Positions 32,761 to 44,392 of a DNA stretch of 64,000 nt are shown here, one piece after another (position 1 is the first letter of the stretch; every line of letters starts with the position of its first letter). The notes under the pieces were generated by a model. It ran no database searches. It worked only from the letters and a program-made list of their open reading frames with translations, and had not been told where the DNA came from. A program made the position numbers and the translations under genes. The DNA is from Reticulitermes speratus (Eukaryota; Arthropoda; Insecta; Blattodea; Rhinotermitidae). Where the stretch lies: positions 654,501 through 718,500 of the forward strand of contig JAJKFL010000006.1 of NCBI GenBank assembly GCA_021186555.1, written 5' to 3'.

Positions 32761-33269
32761 GGGGGGGGGGGCGGGTAAAATGATAATGACTTCTAACTTG
32801 GTAGCAATCATAATGACGTACACGGCACGTGGCACAGTCAAGACACGTGTAACGTCTCATTCTGTTAAGATTTAAATTTTTTTTTCTAGATCACAACTTT
32901 CACACTTTTCTTGACATAACTAGGCAGAGCTAAGCTAATAACGACTTGTAACTCCGTCGTCTGAAGCTACAAAACTTCCCCAACAAACTTTACCTTCGAC
33001 TGCCGCGTAAATGCATGCTATTTGCGTCTTATTCCTCTCATGACGAAGACACATATATACAAAACTTACTTCTTACGGATTCTTCGTCGCTGCTCCGTGG
33101 CTGTTATGACTTTGTCAATACGTACAGACAGACGTCCATCAGATCTGTCTCTAAACTACGACTGTGAGGAATCCAATAATGTCATCTTCGCTATCCATAC
33201 TTTACCTGTCGGTACCCGGAACAATGCAACACAACGCAAAATAAAAGAATACCAAAGCAATAGAACTCA
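32761..33269. other. unassigned spacer
   Basis: A G run lies at 32760-32771 and a T run at 32877. The 108-codon frame from 33022 enters the next array and has no recognisable domain. Confidence 0.35.
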
Positions 33270-33742
33270 CATTGCCGTTACAACAATACAGTTCATATAC
33301 AGTAACCATGGTGTCTGCCGTTACAACAATACAGTTCATATACAGTAACCATGGTGTCTGCCGTTACAACAATACAGTTCATATACAGTAACCATGGTGT
33401 CTGCCGTTACAACAATACAGTTCATATACAGTACCATGGTGTCTGCCGTTACAACAATACAGTTCATATACAGTAACCATGGTGTCTGCCGTTACAACAA
33501 TACAGTTCATATACAGTAACCATGGTGTCTGCCGTTAAACATACAGTTCATATACAGTAACCATGGTGTCTGCCGTTACAACAATACAGTTCATATACAG
33601 TAACCATGGTGTCTGCCGTTACAACAATACAGTTCATATACAGTAACCATGGTGTCTGCCGTTACAACAATACAGTTCATATACAGTAACCATGGTGTCT
33701 GCCGTTACAACAATACAGTTCATATACAGTAACCATGGTGTC
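33270..33742. repeat. 43-bp satellite, about 11 copies
   Basis: The unit begins CCGTTACAACAATACAGTTC and continues ATATACAGTAACCATGGTGTCTG. Copies are almost identical except single-base losses at 33432 and 33538. Confidence 0.95.
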
Positions 33743-33998
33743 ACTTTTACCTTGTCTGAACAGGCAGCTGTCACGGGATGTCATAGAGGATGGAGACGCC
33801 TAAGTGATAGAGCCGACGTGCTCAGCGAGACGATACAACGGACACTTTGTGTTTACCTGTTTCAAGCCTGGACTTCGTCTAAAATCAGTCAGAACCTGAG
33901 TTTCACAGAAGACACAACACACCTAGTTACCAAGACCAGTCGGTTCACGCAGTTAGGGAAATAATGTCTGTTTGTTGTGTAAATCGTACACTGTGTGG
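33743..33998. other. unassigned spacer
   Basis: A 90-codon frame (33692-33964, +) begins in the 43-bp array and has no recognised domain. Confidence 0.35.
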
Positions 33999-34076
33999 GG
34001 GCTAAATGTAGTGTTTGTGAATGTTGAAGTGGGTGGTACATATATTTACCACTGTGATTTAAAGGGCTAAATTTGT
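33999..34076 (-). mobile_element. TTAA-MITE left-end fragment (reverse)
   Basis: Reverse-complemented, the segment reads TAGCCCTTTAAATCACAGTG, then ATATATGTACCACC and CCCACACAGTGTACGA. This matches the 77-bp head of the 191-bp satellite unit and the terminus at 10529. Only the head is present. Confidence 0.7.
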
Positions 34077-34586
34077 ACATAGTAATATTCAAAATGACTT
34101 TGGAATTTGCCAAATGCATTAGAGACCTGCGGTAAATTTAAATTATTGCAGGGCTGTTTATGAAGACAGCTGTATTGTGACATGAGTCAGTTGTAGTTTG
34201 GTATAAATTTGCAGACGTTTCAGAGGAACCTGCTCCTTGCATCTTCAGAGTAGAAAATATATCCTGAAGATGGAGACAGCCGATACTTCCAGAAGGATGA
34301 CAGATTTCTACAAGGCTACCTTTTTTCATGCACCCGTCTTTACTGATTTCCTCGCAACACGACGTACTCCTAGCTGCTTCTGGGAGACAGGTCCGTCCCT
34401 TCCTGTGTTATCTGTGTCTGTTGGCTCAGATTTCAATGACAGACGAGAGGCAAATGGATTCTTCATACTTTCAGTAAATTACAGAGAGTTCCCACACTCT
34501 TCCGCTGTGACACAATCCAATTGAGTGTCTGCGAGGCGGCGCGATTTGCTATCTACTTCTGTCACGTGTTATCTATGTTCCTCCAG
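34077..34586. other. spacer with foldback-like fragment
   Basis: GCAGACGTTTCAGAGGAACC (34213) followed by ATCCTGAAGATGGAGACAGC (34260) resembles the arms of foldback elements in this window. No full inverted pair was defined. Confidence 0.35.
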
Positions 34587-34737
34587 CGCGGATTCCCGTT
34601 GCCTCCAGCGACGACACAAAAAATGCGCTTAAGTCTTCGCATGAAAGATGTTGATTATTCTGGAGTAAAACGCGTGCTTATTTTAGTGACAGACGGGGAA
34701 AGTGTTATGTCTGTAGGACAGAGATTGGAGGACGAAG
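34587..34737 (+). CDS. possible exon of a von Willebrand factor A domain protein
   Basis: Between an acceptor-like TCTATGTTCCTCCAG (ending 34586; a second AG ends at 34608) and a donor-like GACGAAG/GTATGC (34738), the open frame includes SGVKRVLILVTDGESV, then SVGQRLEDEG. VWA domains share a hydrophobic strand followed by TDG (third metal-site motif) and a helix ending in L..xG before the next strand; this order is present (family knowledge). The upstream DxSxS motif should lie in another exon, not found. The start is not defined because this would be an internal exon. A chance frame or pseudogene is possible. Confidence 0.4.
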
Positions 34738-35097
34738 GTATGCGGCTATCTTCGCAGCACAAGAGGGACAGCTGTCTTCACACAGGCGGCTATCTTCGCA
34801 AAGACATTCAACACAAAACAAAACTACCTGAAAGCTTCGAGTAAAGAAAGGAAACAACAGGTTCAGTACGTCAACACAGTCGTCAAAATGTCGGGTCGTA
34901 GTTGCCTTCTTACACAAGTTTACACGAATTTCCAAACAGGTCTAAGAGCTTTAGCTTCAAAGTAATTTGTAAAACCATCTGCTTGTCGTCAGTGAGGCAT
35001 TTGACGTCAACAGACGCTTCCGATGGACCTACAGAGACTGAAACTGCACTTGGTGGAGCGACGGCAGTTAAGTTAGTGAGTACCGAGCATATTTATG
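34738..35097. other. unassigned spacer
   Basis: No domain or repeat recognised. CTATCTTCGCA occurs twice (34746 and 34790). Confidence 0.35.
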
Positions 35098-38000
35098 GCG
35101 GTAGTGCACACTGTTACCAATATGTACGGTAGCCACAGCTGTTAGTGCGGTGTGCCAGTATTGCGGTACAGTTACTGTATGCTATTCAAATCCTCACTGT
35201 CACTATATCAGTGCACACTGTTACCAATATGTACGGTAGCCACAGCTGTTAGTGCGGTGTGCCAGTATTGCGGTACAGTTACTGTATGCTATTCAAATCC
35301 TCACTGTCACTATATCAGTGCACACTGTTACCAATATGTACGGTAGCCACAGCTGTTAGTGCGGTGTGCCAGTATTGCGGTACAGTTACTGTATGCTATT
35401 CAAATCCTCACTGTCACTATATCAGTGCACACTGTTACCAATATGTACGGTAGCCACAGCTGTTAGTGCGGTGTGCCAGTATTGCGGTACAGTTACTGTA
35501 TGCTATTCAAATCCTCACTGTCACTATATCAGTGCACACTGTTACCAATATGTACGGTAGCCACAGCTGTCACAGCCATGTGCCAGTATTGCGGTACAGT
35601 TACTGTATGCTATTCAAATCCTCACTGTCACTATATCAGTGCACACTGTTACCAATATGTACGGTAGCCACAGCTGTTAGTGCGATGTGCCAGTATTGCG
35701 GTACAGTTACTGTATGCTATTCAAATCCTCACTGTCACTATATCAGTGCACACTGTTACCAATATGTACGGTAGCCACAGCTGTTAGTGCGATGTGCCAG
35801 TATTGCGGTACAGTTACTGTATGCTATTCAAATCCTCACTGTCACTATATCAGTGCACACTGTTACCAATATGTACGGTAGCCACAGCTGTTAGTGCGAT
35901 GTGCCAGTATTGCGGTACAGTTACTGTATGCTATTCAAATCCTCACTGTCACTATATCAGTGCACACTGTTACCAATATGTACGGTAGCCACAGCTGTTA
36001 GTGCGATGTGCCAGTATTGCGGTACAGTTACTGTATGCTATTCAAATCCTCACTGTCACTATATCAGTGCACACTGTTACCAATATGTACGGTAGCCACA
36101 GCTGTTAGTGCGATGTGCCAGTATTGCGGTACAGTTACTGTATGCTATTCAAATCCTCACTGTCACTATATCAGTGCACACTGTTACCAATATGTACGGT
36201 AGCCACAGCTGTTAGTGCGGTGTGCCAGTATTGCGGTACAGTTACTGTATGCTATTCAAATCCTCACTGTCACTATATCAGTGCACACTGTTACCAATAT
36301 GTACGGTAGCCACAGCTGTCAAAGCCATGTGCCAGTATTGCGGTACAGTTACTGTATGCTATTCAAATCCTCACTGTCACTATATCAGTGCACACTGTTA
36401 CCAATATGTACGGTAGCCACAGCTGTCAAAGCCATGTGCCAGTATTGCGGTACAGTTACTGTATGCTATTCAAATCCTCACTGTCACTATATCAATGCAC
36501 ACTGTTACCAATATGTACGGTAGTCACAGCTGTCAGTGCCATGTGCCAGTATTGCGGTACAGTTACTGTATGCTATTCAAATCCTCACTGTCACTATATC
36601 AGTGCACACTGTTACCAATTGTACGGTAGCCACAGCTGTTAGTGCGATGTGCCAGTATTGCGGTACAGTTACTGTATGCTATTCAAATCCTCACTGTCAC
36701 TATATCAGTGCACACTGTTACCAATTGTACGGTAGTCACAGCTGTCAGTGCCATGTGCCAGTATTGCGGTACAGTTACTGTATGCTATTCAAATCCTCAC
36801 TGTCACTATATCAGTGCACACTGTTACCAATATGTACGGTAGCCACAGCTGTTAGTGCGATGTGCCAGTATTGCGGCTACAGTTACTGTATGCTATTCAA
36901 ATCCTCACTGTCACTTATCAGTGCACACTGTTACCAATATGTCGGTAGTCACAGCTGTCAGTGCCATGTGCCAGTATTGCGGTACAGTTCTGTATGCTAT
37001 TCAAATCCTCACTGTCACTATATCAGTGCACACTGTTACCAATATGTACGGTAGTCACAGCTGTCAGTGCCATGTGCCAGTATTGCGGTACAGTTACTGT
37101 ATGCTATTCAAATCCTCACTGTCACTATATCAGTGCACACTGTTACCAATATGTACGGTAGTCACAGCTGTCAGTGCCATGTGCCAGTATTGCGGTACAG
37201 TTACTGTATGCTATTCAAATCCTCACTGTCACTATATCAGTGCACACTGTTACCAATATGTACGGTAGTCACAGCTGTCAGTGCCATGTGCCAGTATTGC
37301 GGTACAGTTATGTATGCTATTCAAATCCTCACTGTCACTATATCAGTGCACACTGTTACCAATATGTACGGTAGCCACAGCTGTTAGTGCGATGTGCCAG
37401 TATTGCGGTACAGTTACTGTATGCTATTCAAATCCTCACTGTCACTATATCATTGCACACTGTTACCAATATGTACGGTAGCCACAGCTGTCAAAGCGAT
37501 GTGCCAGTATTGCGGTACAGTTACTGTATGCTATTCAAATCCTCACTGTCACTATATCAGTGCACACTGTTACCAATATGTACGGTAGCCACAGCTGTTA
37601 GTGCGATGTGCCAGTATTGCGGTACAGTTACTGTATGCATATTCAAATCCTCACTGTCACTATATCAGTGCACACTGTTACCAATATGTACGGTAGCCAC
37701 AGCTGTAATGCGATGTGCCAGTATTGCGGTACAGTTACTGTATGCTATTCAAATCCTCACTGTCACTTATCAGTGCACACTGTTACCAATATGTACGGTA
37801 GCCACAGCTGTTAGTGCGATGTGCCAGTATTGCGGTACAGTTATTGTATGCTATTCAAATCCTCACTGTCATATATCAGTGCACACTGTTACCAATATGT
37901 ACGGTAGCCACAGCTGTTAGTGCGATGTGCCAGTATTGCGGTACAGTTATTGTATGCTATTCAAATCCTCACTGTCACTATATCAGTGCACACTGTTACC

Positions 38001-39838
38001 AATATGTCGGTAGCCACAGCTGTCAGTGCCATGTGCCAGTATTGCGGTACAGTTACTGTATGCTATTCAAATCCTCACTGTCACTATATCAGTGCACACT
38101 GTTACCAATATGTACGGTAGCCACAGCTGTCAGTGCATGTGCCAGTATTGCGGTACAGTTACTGTATGCTATTCAAATCCTCACTGTCACTATATCAGTG
38201 CACACTGTTACCAATATGTACGGTTAGCCACAGCTGTTAGTGCGATGTGCCAGTATTGCGGTACAGTTATTGTATGCTATTCAAATCCTCACTGTCACTA
38301 TATCAGTGCACACTGTTACCAATATGTACGGTAGCCACAGCTGTTAGTGCGATGTGCCAGTATTGCGGTACAGTTACTGTATGCTATTCAAATCCTCACT
38401 GTCACTATATCAGTGCACACTGTTACCAATATGTACGGTAGCCACAGCTGTTAGTGCGATGTGCCAGTATTGCGGTACAGTTATTGTATGCTATTCAAAT
38501 CCTCACTGTCACTATATCAGTGCACACTGTTACCAATATGTACGGTAGCCACAGCTGTTAGTGCGATGTGCCAGTATTGCGGTACAGTTACTGTATGCTA
38601 TTCAAATCCTCACTGTCACTATATCAGTGCACACTGTTACCAATATGTACGGTAGCCACAGCTGTTAGTGCGATGTGCCAGTATTGCGGTACAGTTACTG
38701 TATGCTATTCAAATCCTCACTGTCACTATATCAGTGCACACTGTTACCAATATGTACGGTAGCCACAGCTGTTAGTGCGATGTGCCAGTATTGCGGTACA
38801 GTTACTGTATGCTATTCAAATCCTCACTGTCACTATATCAGTGCACACTGTTACCAATATGTACGGTAGCCACAGCTGTTAGTGCGATGTGCCAGTATTG
38901 CGGTACAGTTACTGTATGCTATTCAAATCCTCACTGTCACTATATCAGTGCACACTGTTACCAATATGTACGGTAGCCACAGCTGTCAGTGCCATGTGCC
39001 AGTATTGCGGTACAGTTACTGTATGCTATTCAAATCCTCACTGTCACTATATCAGTGCACACTGTTACCAATATGTACGGTAGCCACAGCTGTCAAAGCG
39101 ATGTGCCAGTATTGCGGTACAGTTACTGTATGCTATTCAAATCCTCACTGTCACTATATCAGTGCACACTGTTACCAATATGTACGGTAGCCACAGCTGT
39201 TAGTGCGATGTGCCAGTATTGCGGTACAGTTACTGTATGCTATTCAAATCCTCACTGTCACTATATCAGTGCACACTGTTACCAATATGTACGGTAGCCA
39301 CAGCTGTTAGTGCGATGTGCCAGTATTGCGGTACAGTTACTGTATGCTATTCAAATCCTCACTGTCACTATATCAGTGCACACTGTTACCAATATGTACG
39401 GTAGCCACAGCTGTTAGTGCGATGTGCCAGTATTGCGGTACAGTTACTGTATGCTATTCAAATCCTCACTGTCACTATATCAGTGCACACTGTTACCAAT
39501 ATGTACGGTAGCCACAGCTGTTAGTGCGATGTGCCAGTATTGCGGTACAGTTACTGTATGCTATTCAAATCCTCACTGTCACTATATCAGTGCACACTGT
39601 TACCAATATGTACGGTAGCCACAGCTGTTAGTGCGATGTGCCAGTATTGCGGTACAGTTACTGTATGCTATTCAAATCCTCACTGTCACTATATCAGTGC
39701 ACACTGTTACCAATATGTACGGTAGCCACAGCTGTTAGTGCGATGTGCCAGTATTGCGGTACAGTTACTGTATGCTATTCAAATCCTCACTGTCACTATA
39801 TCAGTGCACACTGTTACCAATATGTACGGTAGCCACAT
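35098..39838 (+). repeat. 107-bp satellite, about 44 copies
   Basis: The unit reads GTGCACACTGTTACCAATAT, then GTACGGTAGCCACAGCTGT, a variable junction (TAGTGCGGTG, TAGTGCGATG, CAGTGCCATG, CAAAGCGATG or CACAGCCATG), CCAGTATTGCGGTACAGTTA and CTGTATGCTATTCAAATCCT. Junction variants occur in runs. Small indels are confined largely to about 36600-38230. Overlapping 64-codon frames every 107 bp are shadows. It is the longest array in the window. Confidence 0.98.
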
Positions 39839-40344
39839 CTGCTCACCCTTTGACACTTGTTACTCTCTCATTCACATGCATGTGACGTTCCGCTCTTACC
39901 CAGTTTTTCCACTTAAGCGGTGTGTATTAGCTATTAGAAGTACTTCACATTTCTATCCGTCCATAAAATTGGATGCGTTTAGACAGCTATTGGTTAGACT
40001 GATGTGTGTGATATGGTGCAGTTTTATGACTGCTCGTGACAAACATCGCTATTAGCGAAGGTCAGACTGAGATGACGCAGAGAGGCACTTGTGACAACAA
40101 CTATCTGGTCTGAAGTGTGCAACACATTTCGTGAGAAAAGAAATGGGCATCACAGCGTCGTTTATACTAAATGAATCAATTTCCAAACATGGATACGATC
40201 CGTGAAAATGTGATATATTTCTTAGATCATAACTATGATTAAATTTATGAGGAAAGATACCAAACAAAGAAAGATGGAAGAGTAGGTTATAAAGCAATAT
40301 ACAGGCGTGTCCTGATATTGTGTATTGTTGGTGCACACAGCTTA
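39839..40344. other. unassigned spacer
   Basis: Single-copy-looking. Frames to about 100 codons (39738-40055 +, 40052-40336 -) have no recognised domains. Confidence 0.35.
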
Positions 40345-40428
40345 CGGAGGAGGAGTGTGTTTACTGCGCGGTACGAACTGACTCTTAAACTATAGTTCAG
40401 GTTGATCTTAGTCTTTAAGGATTAAAGC
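40345..40428 (+). mobile_element. TTAA-MITE right-end fragment
   Basis: GGAGTGTGTTTACTGCGCGG then TACGAACTGACTCTTAAAC matches the end of the 114-bp core and the MITE tail. It ends TCTTTAAGGATTAA at 40419-40432, consistent with a decayed terminus next to TTAA. Confidence 0.65.
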
Positions 40429-40710
40429 ATCAGGGAAAAGGAGGGAGAAAGAATGAGATGAAATGGTAAAAAGAAAGGAATGAAGAAAGAAAAATGAACG
40501 CATTTGACATCTATATTTTTCCAGCACGGCCATCGCCTCCTGCTGTTTGTCTTGCTAGCGTCTTGAAGGAGCTGTGGGCTGCTTCTGCAACTTACGTACA
40601 CTCAGCGGAGGCGAAAATTTAATCGTTGCTAGAATATCTAAGTGGAACGTTCTTAGCGTTGGTGTGAAGGAAACTGGAGACTGCGGCAAACTGGAGAAGC
40701 GTGTACACTG
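40429..40710. other. unassigned purine-rich spacer
   Basis: An A/G-rich tract lies at 40430-40500 (GAAAAGGAGGGAGAAAGAAT). No feature recognised. Confidence 0.35.
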
Positions 40711-40990
40711 GAAGGTAAAGGTAAAGGTAAAACAATCCCATTCCAGGCCTGAACAGGCCCTTAGGGTTCCAGGAGGTTGAGGCTCACAGATTTCTATACA
40801 ATCGGCACATGAAGGTGGTAAAGTTGTCAGCCCTATGCACCGGCCGCCTTTACCCCTAGGAAATACTCCTGGTACTCATTTCTGTTAGAGGCTGAGTCGA
40901 CCTCAGGGCCATAGTGCGACCGAAAGTATTATGTCAATGAAAAATTCCAATGAAACCATCGGGAATCGAACCCGCGACCTTCCACTCTGG
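40711..40990 (-). mobile_element. SINE family C, copy 2 (reverse, 5'-truncated)
   Basis: The tail AGGTAAAGGTAAAGGTAAAA lies at left and the body matches the copy at 19504. Sequence ends at right just after the B box (GGGAATCGAACCCGCGACCT), so the A-box half of the head is missing. Candidate short target duplication: ACACTGG/ACTCTGG. Confidence 0.85.
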
Positions 40991-41079
40991 GTGGCTCCTG
41001 AAGGGGTTAATAATAGGAAGGTAACAAGAAAGTTCAAACAGAGAGTCAAGCAACAACAGTCTTTGCTAGCGGCTCTCTT

Positions 41080-41185
41080 GTGACGACGACAATAAACCTT
41101 CGAAGACCGAAAATGATGGAAATTTCTTGATTAGCTGAGTAATTATCTGTTTCTCAAAAATAGATTGTGCTTTGTGGTTGTTATT
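41080..41185 (+). pseudogene. LINE second-family 3' tail relic
   Basis: AATAAACCTTCGAAGACC, then GGAAATTTCTTGATTAGCTG and TTTCTCAAAAATAGATTGTG align in order with the tail after the LINE stop at 27074. Non-coding remnant only. Confidence 0.5.
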
Positions 41186-41521
41186 TCTTGACTGCCAAAT
41201 TTGATGTCTAACTGCACGAATTATTCACTCAGCTCGACGTAATAAACCCCGGGATCAGAGCCAGTGTCAAGCTGATAGTCACCTATCGCAGGAACATTGA
41301 CCACGGGATTCCAGTCCGTAGGTTCCTGAATCCTAGCCACGGCACATTTCCTTACCACTGGCTTACAACGTGGTAAGTCTACGTACCTGGAGCCGATGCA
41401 AACATTTTCTTCATCGGCTTATGAAGATGATCCGTGTTGATTTGTCTGCACCTTACAATCATCGCACTAGCTAAACTTCTCCTTGTCTAAAGGCAATGAC
41501 AATGAATGTCCACTAACTGCT
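41186..41521. other. unassigned spacer
   Basis: No repeat or coding signal recognised; low-complexity TA lies at 41530. Confidence 0.35.
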
Positions 41522-41545
41522 CACCGTAATATATATATTTTTTTT

Positions 41546-41797
41546 CAATGGCTCGACAGCCCCTTGGGGGCCTACACCGCCTCATTTGTCGAGGCTTCAC
41601 GATCACACTTTAGACACACCACACTCGGTAAGACTCCTCTGGACGAGTGATCAGCCCGTCACACAGACCTCTACCTGACAACACACAACACTCACAACAG
41701 ACAGACATCCATGTCCTAGGCGGGATTCGAACCCACAATCCCAGCAAGCGAGCGGCCGCAGACCCAAGCCTTAGACCGCACTGCCACTGAGATCGGC
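41546..41797 (-). mobile_element. SINE family B, copy 3 (reverse)
   Basis: Tail TCGACAGCCCCTTGGGGGCC at left, reversed B box GGGATTCGAACCC, head CGCACTGCCACTGAGATCGG at right. Target duplication CACCGTAATATATA (41522-41535) and CACCGCAATATATA (41798-41811) match at 13 of 14. Confidence 0.92.
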
Positions 41798-41844
41798 CAC
41801 CGCAATATATACACTGACTAATTAGCAATATTTGTGTAAAGATT

Positions 41845-41910
41845 CTAGTCCTGTGGGTTGTTACGCCGTGTCGACTGGTAACTGTTTATCACTCGACACG
41901 GCGCAACTTC
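41845..41910. repeat. hairpin and foldback-end fragment
   Basis: Perfect 11-bp arms CGCCGTGTCGA (41864-41874) and TCGACACGGCG (41893-41903) surround an 18-base loop. The outer sequence CTGTGGGTTGTTACGCCGTG resembles the end of the foldback element at 42141. Confidence 0.6.
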
Positions 41911-42140
41911 TCACAACAGGCAAATCTCCACCAACACCATTCTGCGACCTTGAAATCTCACGAAGCTTTTGTTTTGCGGTTTCTGGATGCCTGCGATCAT
42001 CAGAGGTGTGCTGAGCGGTATGTTCAAAAACACGAAATGCATATAAACTAAAAATAGTGATTCTGACTGATGCTAGACACCACAGAAACCTAGCGCCTGG
42101 CATTTTTATAACCCAGACATAACCTAAAATCTGTTGTCTT

Positions 42141-42329
42141 CTGGGTTATTACAGGGCGTCGTGTGGTAATTGTTTACCGACGTTTCGGGACAACGCGTCG
42201 GTCCCATCTTCACGGGTCAAGAGTCCGAGTAGGAAAGTTACTAGGACTCTTGACCCTTGAGGATGGGACAGACACGTTGTCCCGAAACGTCGGTAAACAA
42301 TTACCACACGACGCAGCGTAATACCCACA
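42141..42329. mobile_element. 189-bp foldback element
   Basis: Two arms of about 85 bp are inverted copies. Left: GTCGTGTGGTAATTGTTTAC, CGACGTTTCGGGACAACG, GGGTCAAGAGTCC. Right: the same in reverse complement (CGTTGTCCCGAAACGTCG and GTAAACAATTACCACACGAC). A centre of about 19 bp separates them. Such palindromes occur among MITE-like DNA elements; no transposase is seen. Confidence 0.85.
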
Positions 42330-42663
42330 AGATCGCAGATTTCATGAACATCGCGGCGGAAGCCTGAAATCAAGGTCAGACGTAACCTATCCATCCTAAC
42401 TGGCATAGCGATATTTCCAGGTCCCCGCGGCCCCCACTTTGACAAACACCGTGTTTTAATCACTGCAGACTGATCTGCTGAAACAGACAGACAACGGCCG
42501 ATAGACGTGAAAATGCGGCAACAAGAAGAACTATTTTATTGCGCTGAATTCTGAGGCGATCTTCCTCACTTAATGTCTTGAGGTATTCAACTTTCGTCAA
42601 TGTAACAGAGGAGGTTACAGTCCTCCATTTGTGCCCCCAAAGCCGGTCTAATTTGGTATATGC
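42330..42663. other. unassigned spacer
   Basis: Open frames at 42149-42463 and 42460-42795 (-) cross element boundaries and are not recognisable. Confidence 0.35.
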
Positions 42664-43010
42664 CAGGGGTGACCAAACCGCGACTCGCGAGCCACATGCG
42701 GCTCTTTGACATATAATGTGCGGCCCGCGGAAATATGTTGGCTTAGCTCCTTTTTGCATTACAATGTATATAACAGGTAAATAACAAATTTTCAAGCTAT
42801 ATAACTATTTACCGGTACAAACTGAGAGTCCGCTGGATTAAAACGTAAGTTTAATGTTGACGGCCAGTAAATATATTTAGGAATTGTTGTAACAAAATGT
42901 GCGTGTAAGAATAAAAACGTGTGTGTAATATTTGTTGACGTCTTGCGGCTCTCAGACATCTGAATTTTATCGTATGTGGCTCTTACGTTAAGCAAGTTTG
43001 GCCACCCCTG
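42664..43010. mobile_element. non-autonomous hAT-type element (MITE), 347 bp
   Basis: The ends CAGGGGTGACCAAAC and GTTTGGCCACCCCTG are inverted repeats matching at 14 of 15, in the hAT style CAGGGGT. Subterminal repeats GCGGCTCTTTGACAT and GCGGCTCTCAGACAT face inward, also typical of hAT. Flanking octamers GTATATGC and ATATATAA agree only partly, so the insertion is old. No transposase frame. Confidence 0.85.
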
Positions 43011-43406
43011 ATATATAAGATTATTTTACTGGAACAGGTAAAAGCAGCGTGTTGCTGCGTCAGACTTAACGTTGTCGTAGCTGTGAGCACGAAGCCATGC
43101 ATTTCAGTGCAGACACCAGAATCCTTCAGGATACTACAACAGGTCACGCGGAAGACAGACGTCCCCCATTGCCTCGCTGCCATCCCGGTCCTGAAGAAGG
43201 AGGCAGTCAGTCTCTTTCAAACGTTAGTGTCTGTGTACCGCGCTGTATGACGTCACACCGCAGCAGAGCATAATCTTCCAGTCTCATTGAGACTTATCAC
43301 CAATTCCGCCCTCTTAATTCTTTAGAATGGGATATCATTGTACAGAATTTTGGTACGTTACTGAAATTGTACTGCAATAAATCCTATCTTAGTTAACACA
43401 AATTTA
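43011..43406. other. unassigned spacer
   Basis: A 66-codon minus frame (42983-43183) overlaps the hAT end and is not recognised. No other structure. Confidence 0.35.
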
Positions 43407-43547
43407 TTACATACATACATACATATATACATACATACATACATATTACATACATATATACATAATACATAATACATATATACATACTATATAACATACA
43501 TACATATATACATACATACATACATATATACATACATACATACATAT

Positions 43548-43578
<31 letters not shown>

Positions 43579-43679
43579 CATATATACATACGTATATACA
43601 TACATACATATATACATACATACATATATACATACATACATATATACATACATACATATATACATACATACATACATAT

Positions 43680-43710
<31 letters not shown>

Positions 43711-43983
43711 CATACATACATATATACATACATACATACATACATATATACATATATACATACATACATATATACATACATACATATATACATACATACA
43801 TACATACATATATACATACATACATATATACATACATACATACATATATACATACATACATACATACATATATACATATATACATACGTATATACATACA
43901 TACATACATATATACATACATACATATATACATACATACATACATATATACATACATACATATATACATACATACATACATAT

Positions 43984-44014
<31 letters not shown>

Positions 44015-44059
44015 CATACATACATATATACATACATACATACATACATATATACATAT

Positions 44060-44090
<31 letters not shown>

Positions 44091-44142
44091 CATATATACA
44101 TATATACATACATACATACATACATATATACATATATACATT
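43407..44142. repeat. TACA/TATATA compound microsatellite
   Basis: Alternating (TACA)2-6 and TATA blocks over about 735 bp. A block with ACGTATATACAT occurs near 43589 and again near 43886, about 297 bp apart, so part of the array has been duplicated as a larger unit. Minus-strand Met/Tyr/Cys/Val frames are artefacts. Confidence 0.95.
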
Positions 44143-44183
44143 CGATGGATCCATAATTTTGTCACAAGACAAGAGGATGTGGA
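44143..44183 (-). pseudogene. LINE 3' terminus, extra copy
   Basis: ATGGATCCATAATTTTGTCA continuing CAAGACAAGAGGATGTG is an almost exact copy of the sequence at 44393-44432, each next to a TACA microsatellite. It probably marks the 3' end of the LINE described at 44515. Confidence 0.55.
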
Positions 44184-44199
44184 ATTTGTATAACATAAA

Positions 44200-44293
44200 T
44201 TGATTTTTTTAAACCGAGATGAAAAGTGTTTACTGCGCGGTACGAACTGGGTCTTTAAATGAAACAGAATACCCTTCGTCTATAAAGGGTTAA
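44200..44293 (+). mobile_element. TTAA-MITE right-end copy with intact terminus
   Basis: AGTGTTTACTGCGCGGTACG then AACTGGGTCTTTAAATG, ending TATAAAGGGTTAA at 44281-44293. Reversed, the end is TTAACCCTTTATA, matching the left end TTAACCCTTTGAAG at 10529. It defines the right border of the MITE family. Confidence 0.75.
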
Positions 44294-44307
44294 ATCGGCA
44301 TAAATCG

Positions 44308-44311
44308 TGGT

Positions 44312-44343
<32 letters not shown>

Positions 44344-44390
44344 CATACATATATACATACATATATTCATACATACATACATATATACAT
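44308..44390. repeat. TACA/TATA microsatellite, second block
   Basis: A shorter TACATACATATATACAT tract leading directly into the LINE 3' end sequence, mirroring the arrangement at 43407-44142. Confidence 0.9.
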
Positions 44391-44392
44391 TC

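Noticed and set aside
33270..33742. CRISPR-like regular repeats
   Set aside because: All arrays in the window are head-to-tail copies without unique spacers, in a eukaryotic context.
35098..39838. Series of identical 64-codon frames resembling a cysteine-rich gene family
   Set aside because: One frame per 107-bp satellite unit; no coding-type variation (indels are frequent and variants are not synonymous-biased by eye).
43393..44196. 267-codon Met/Tyr/Cys/Val frame
   Set aside because: Translation of the TACA/TATA microsatellite.
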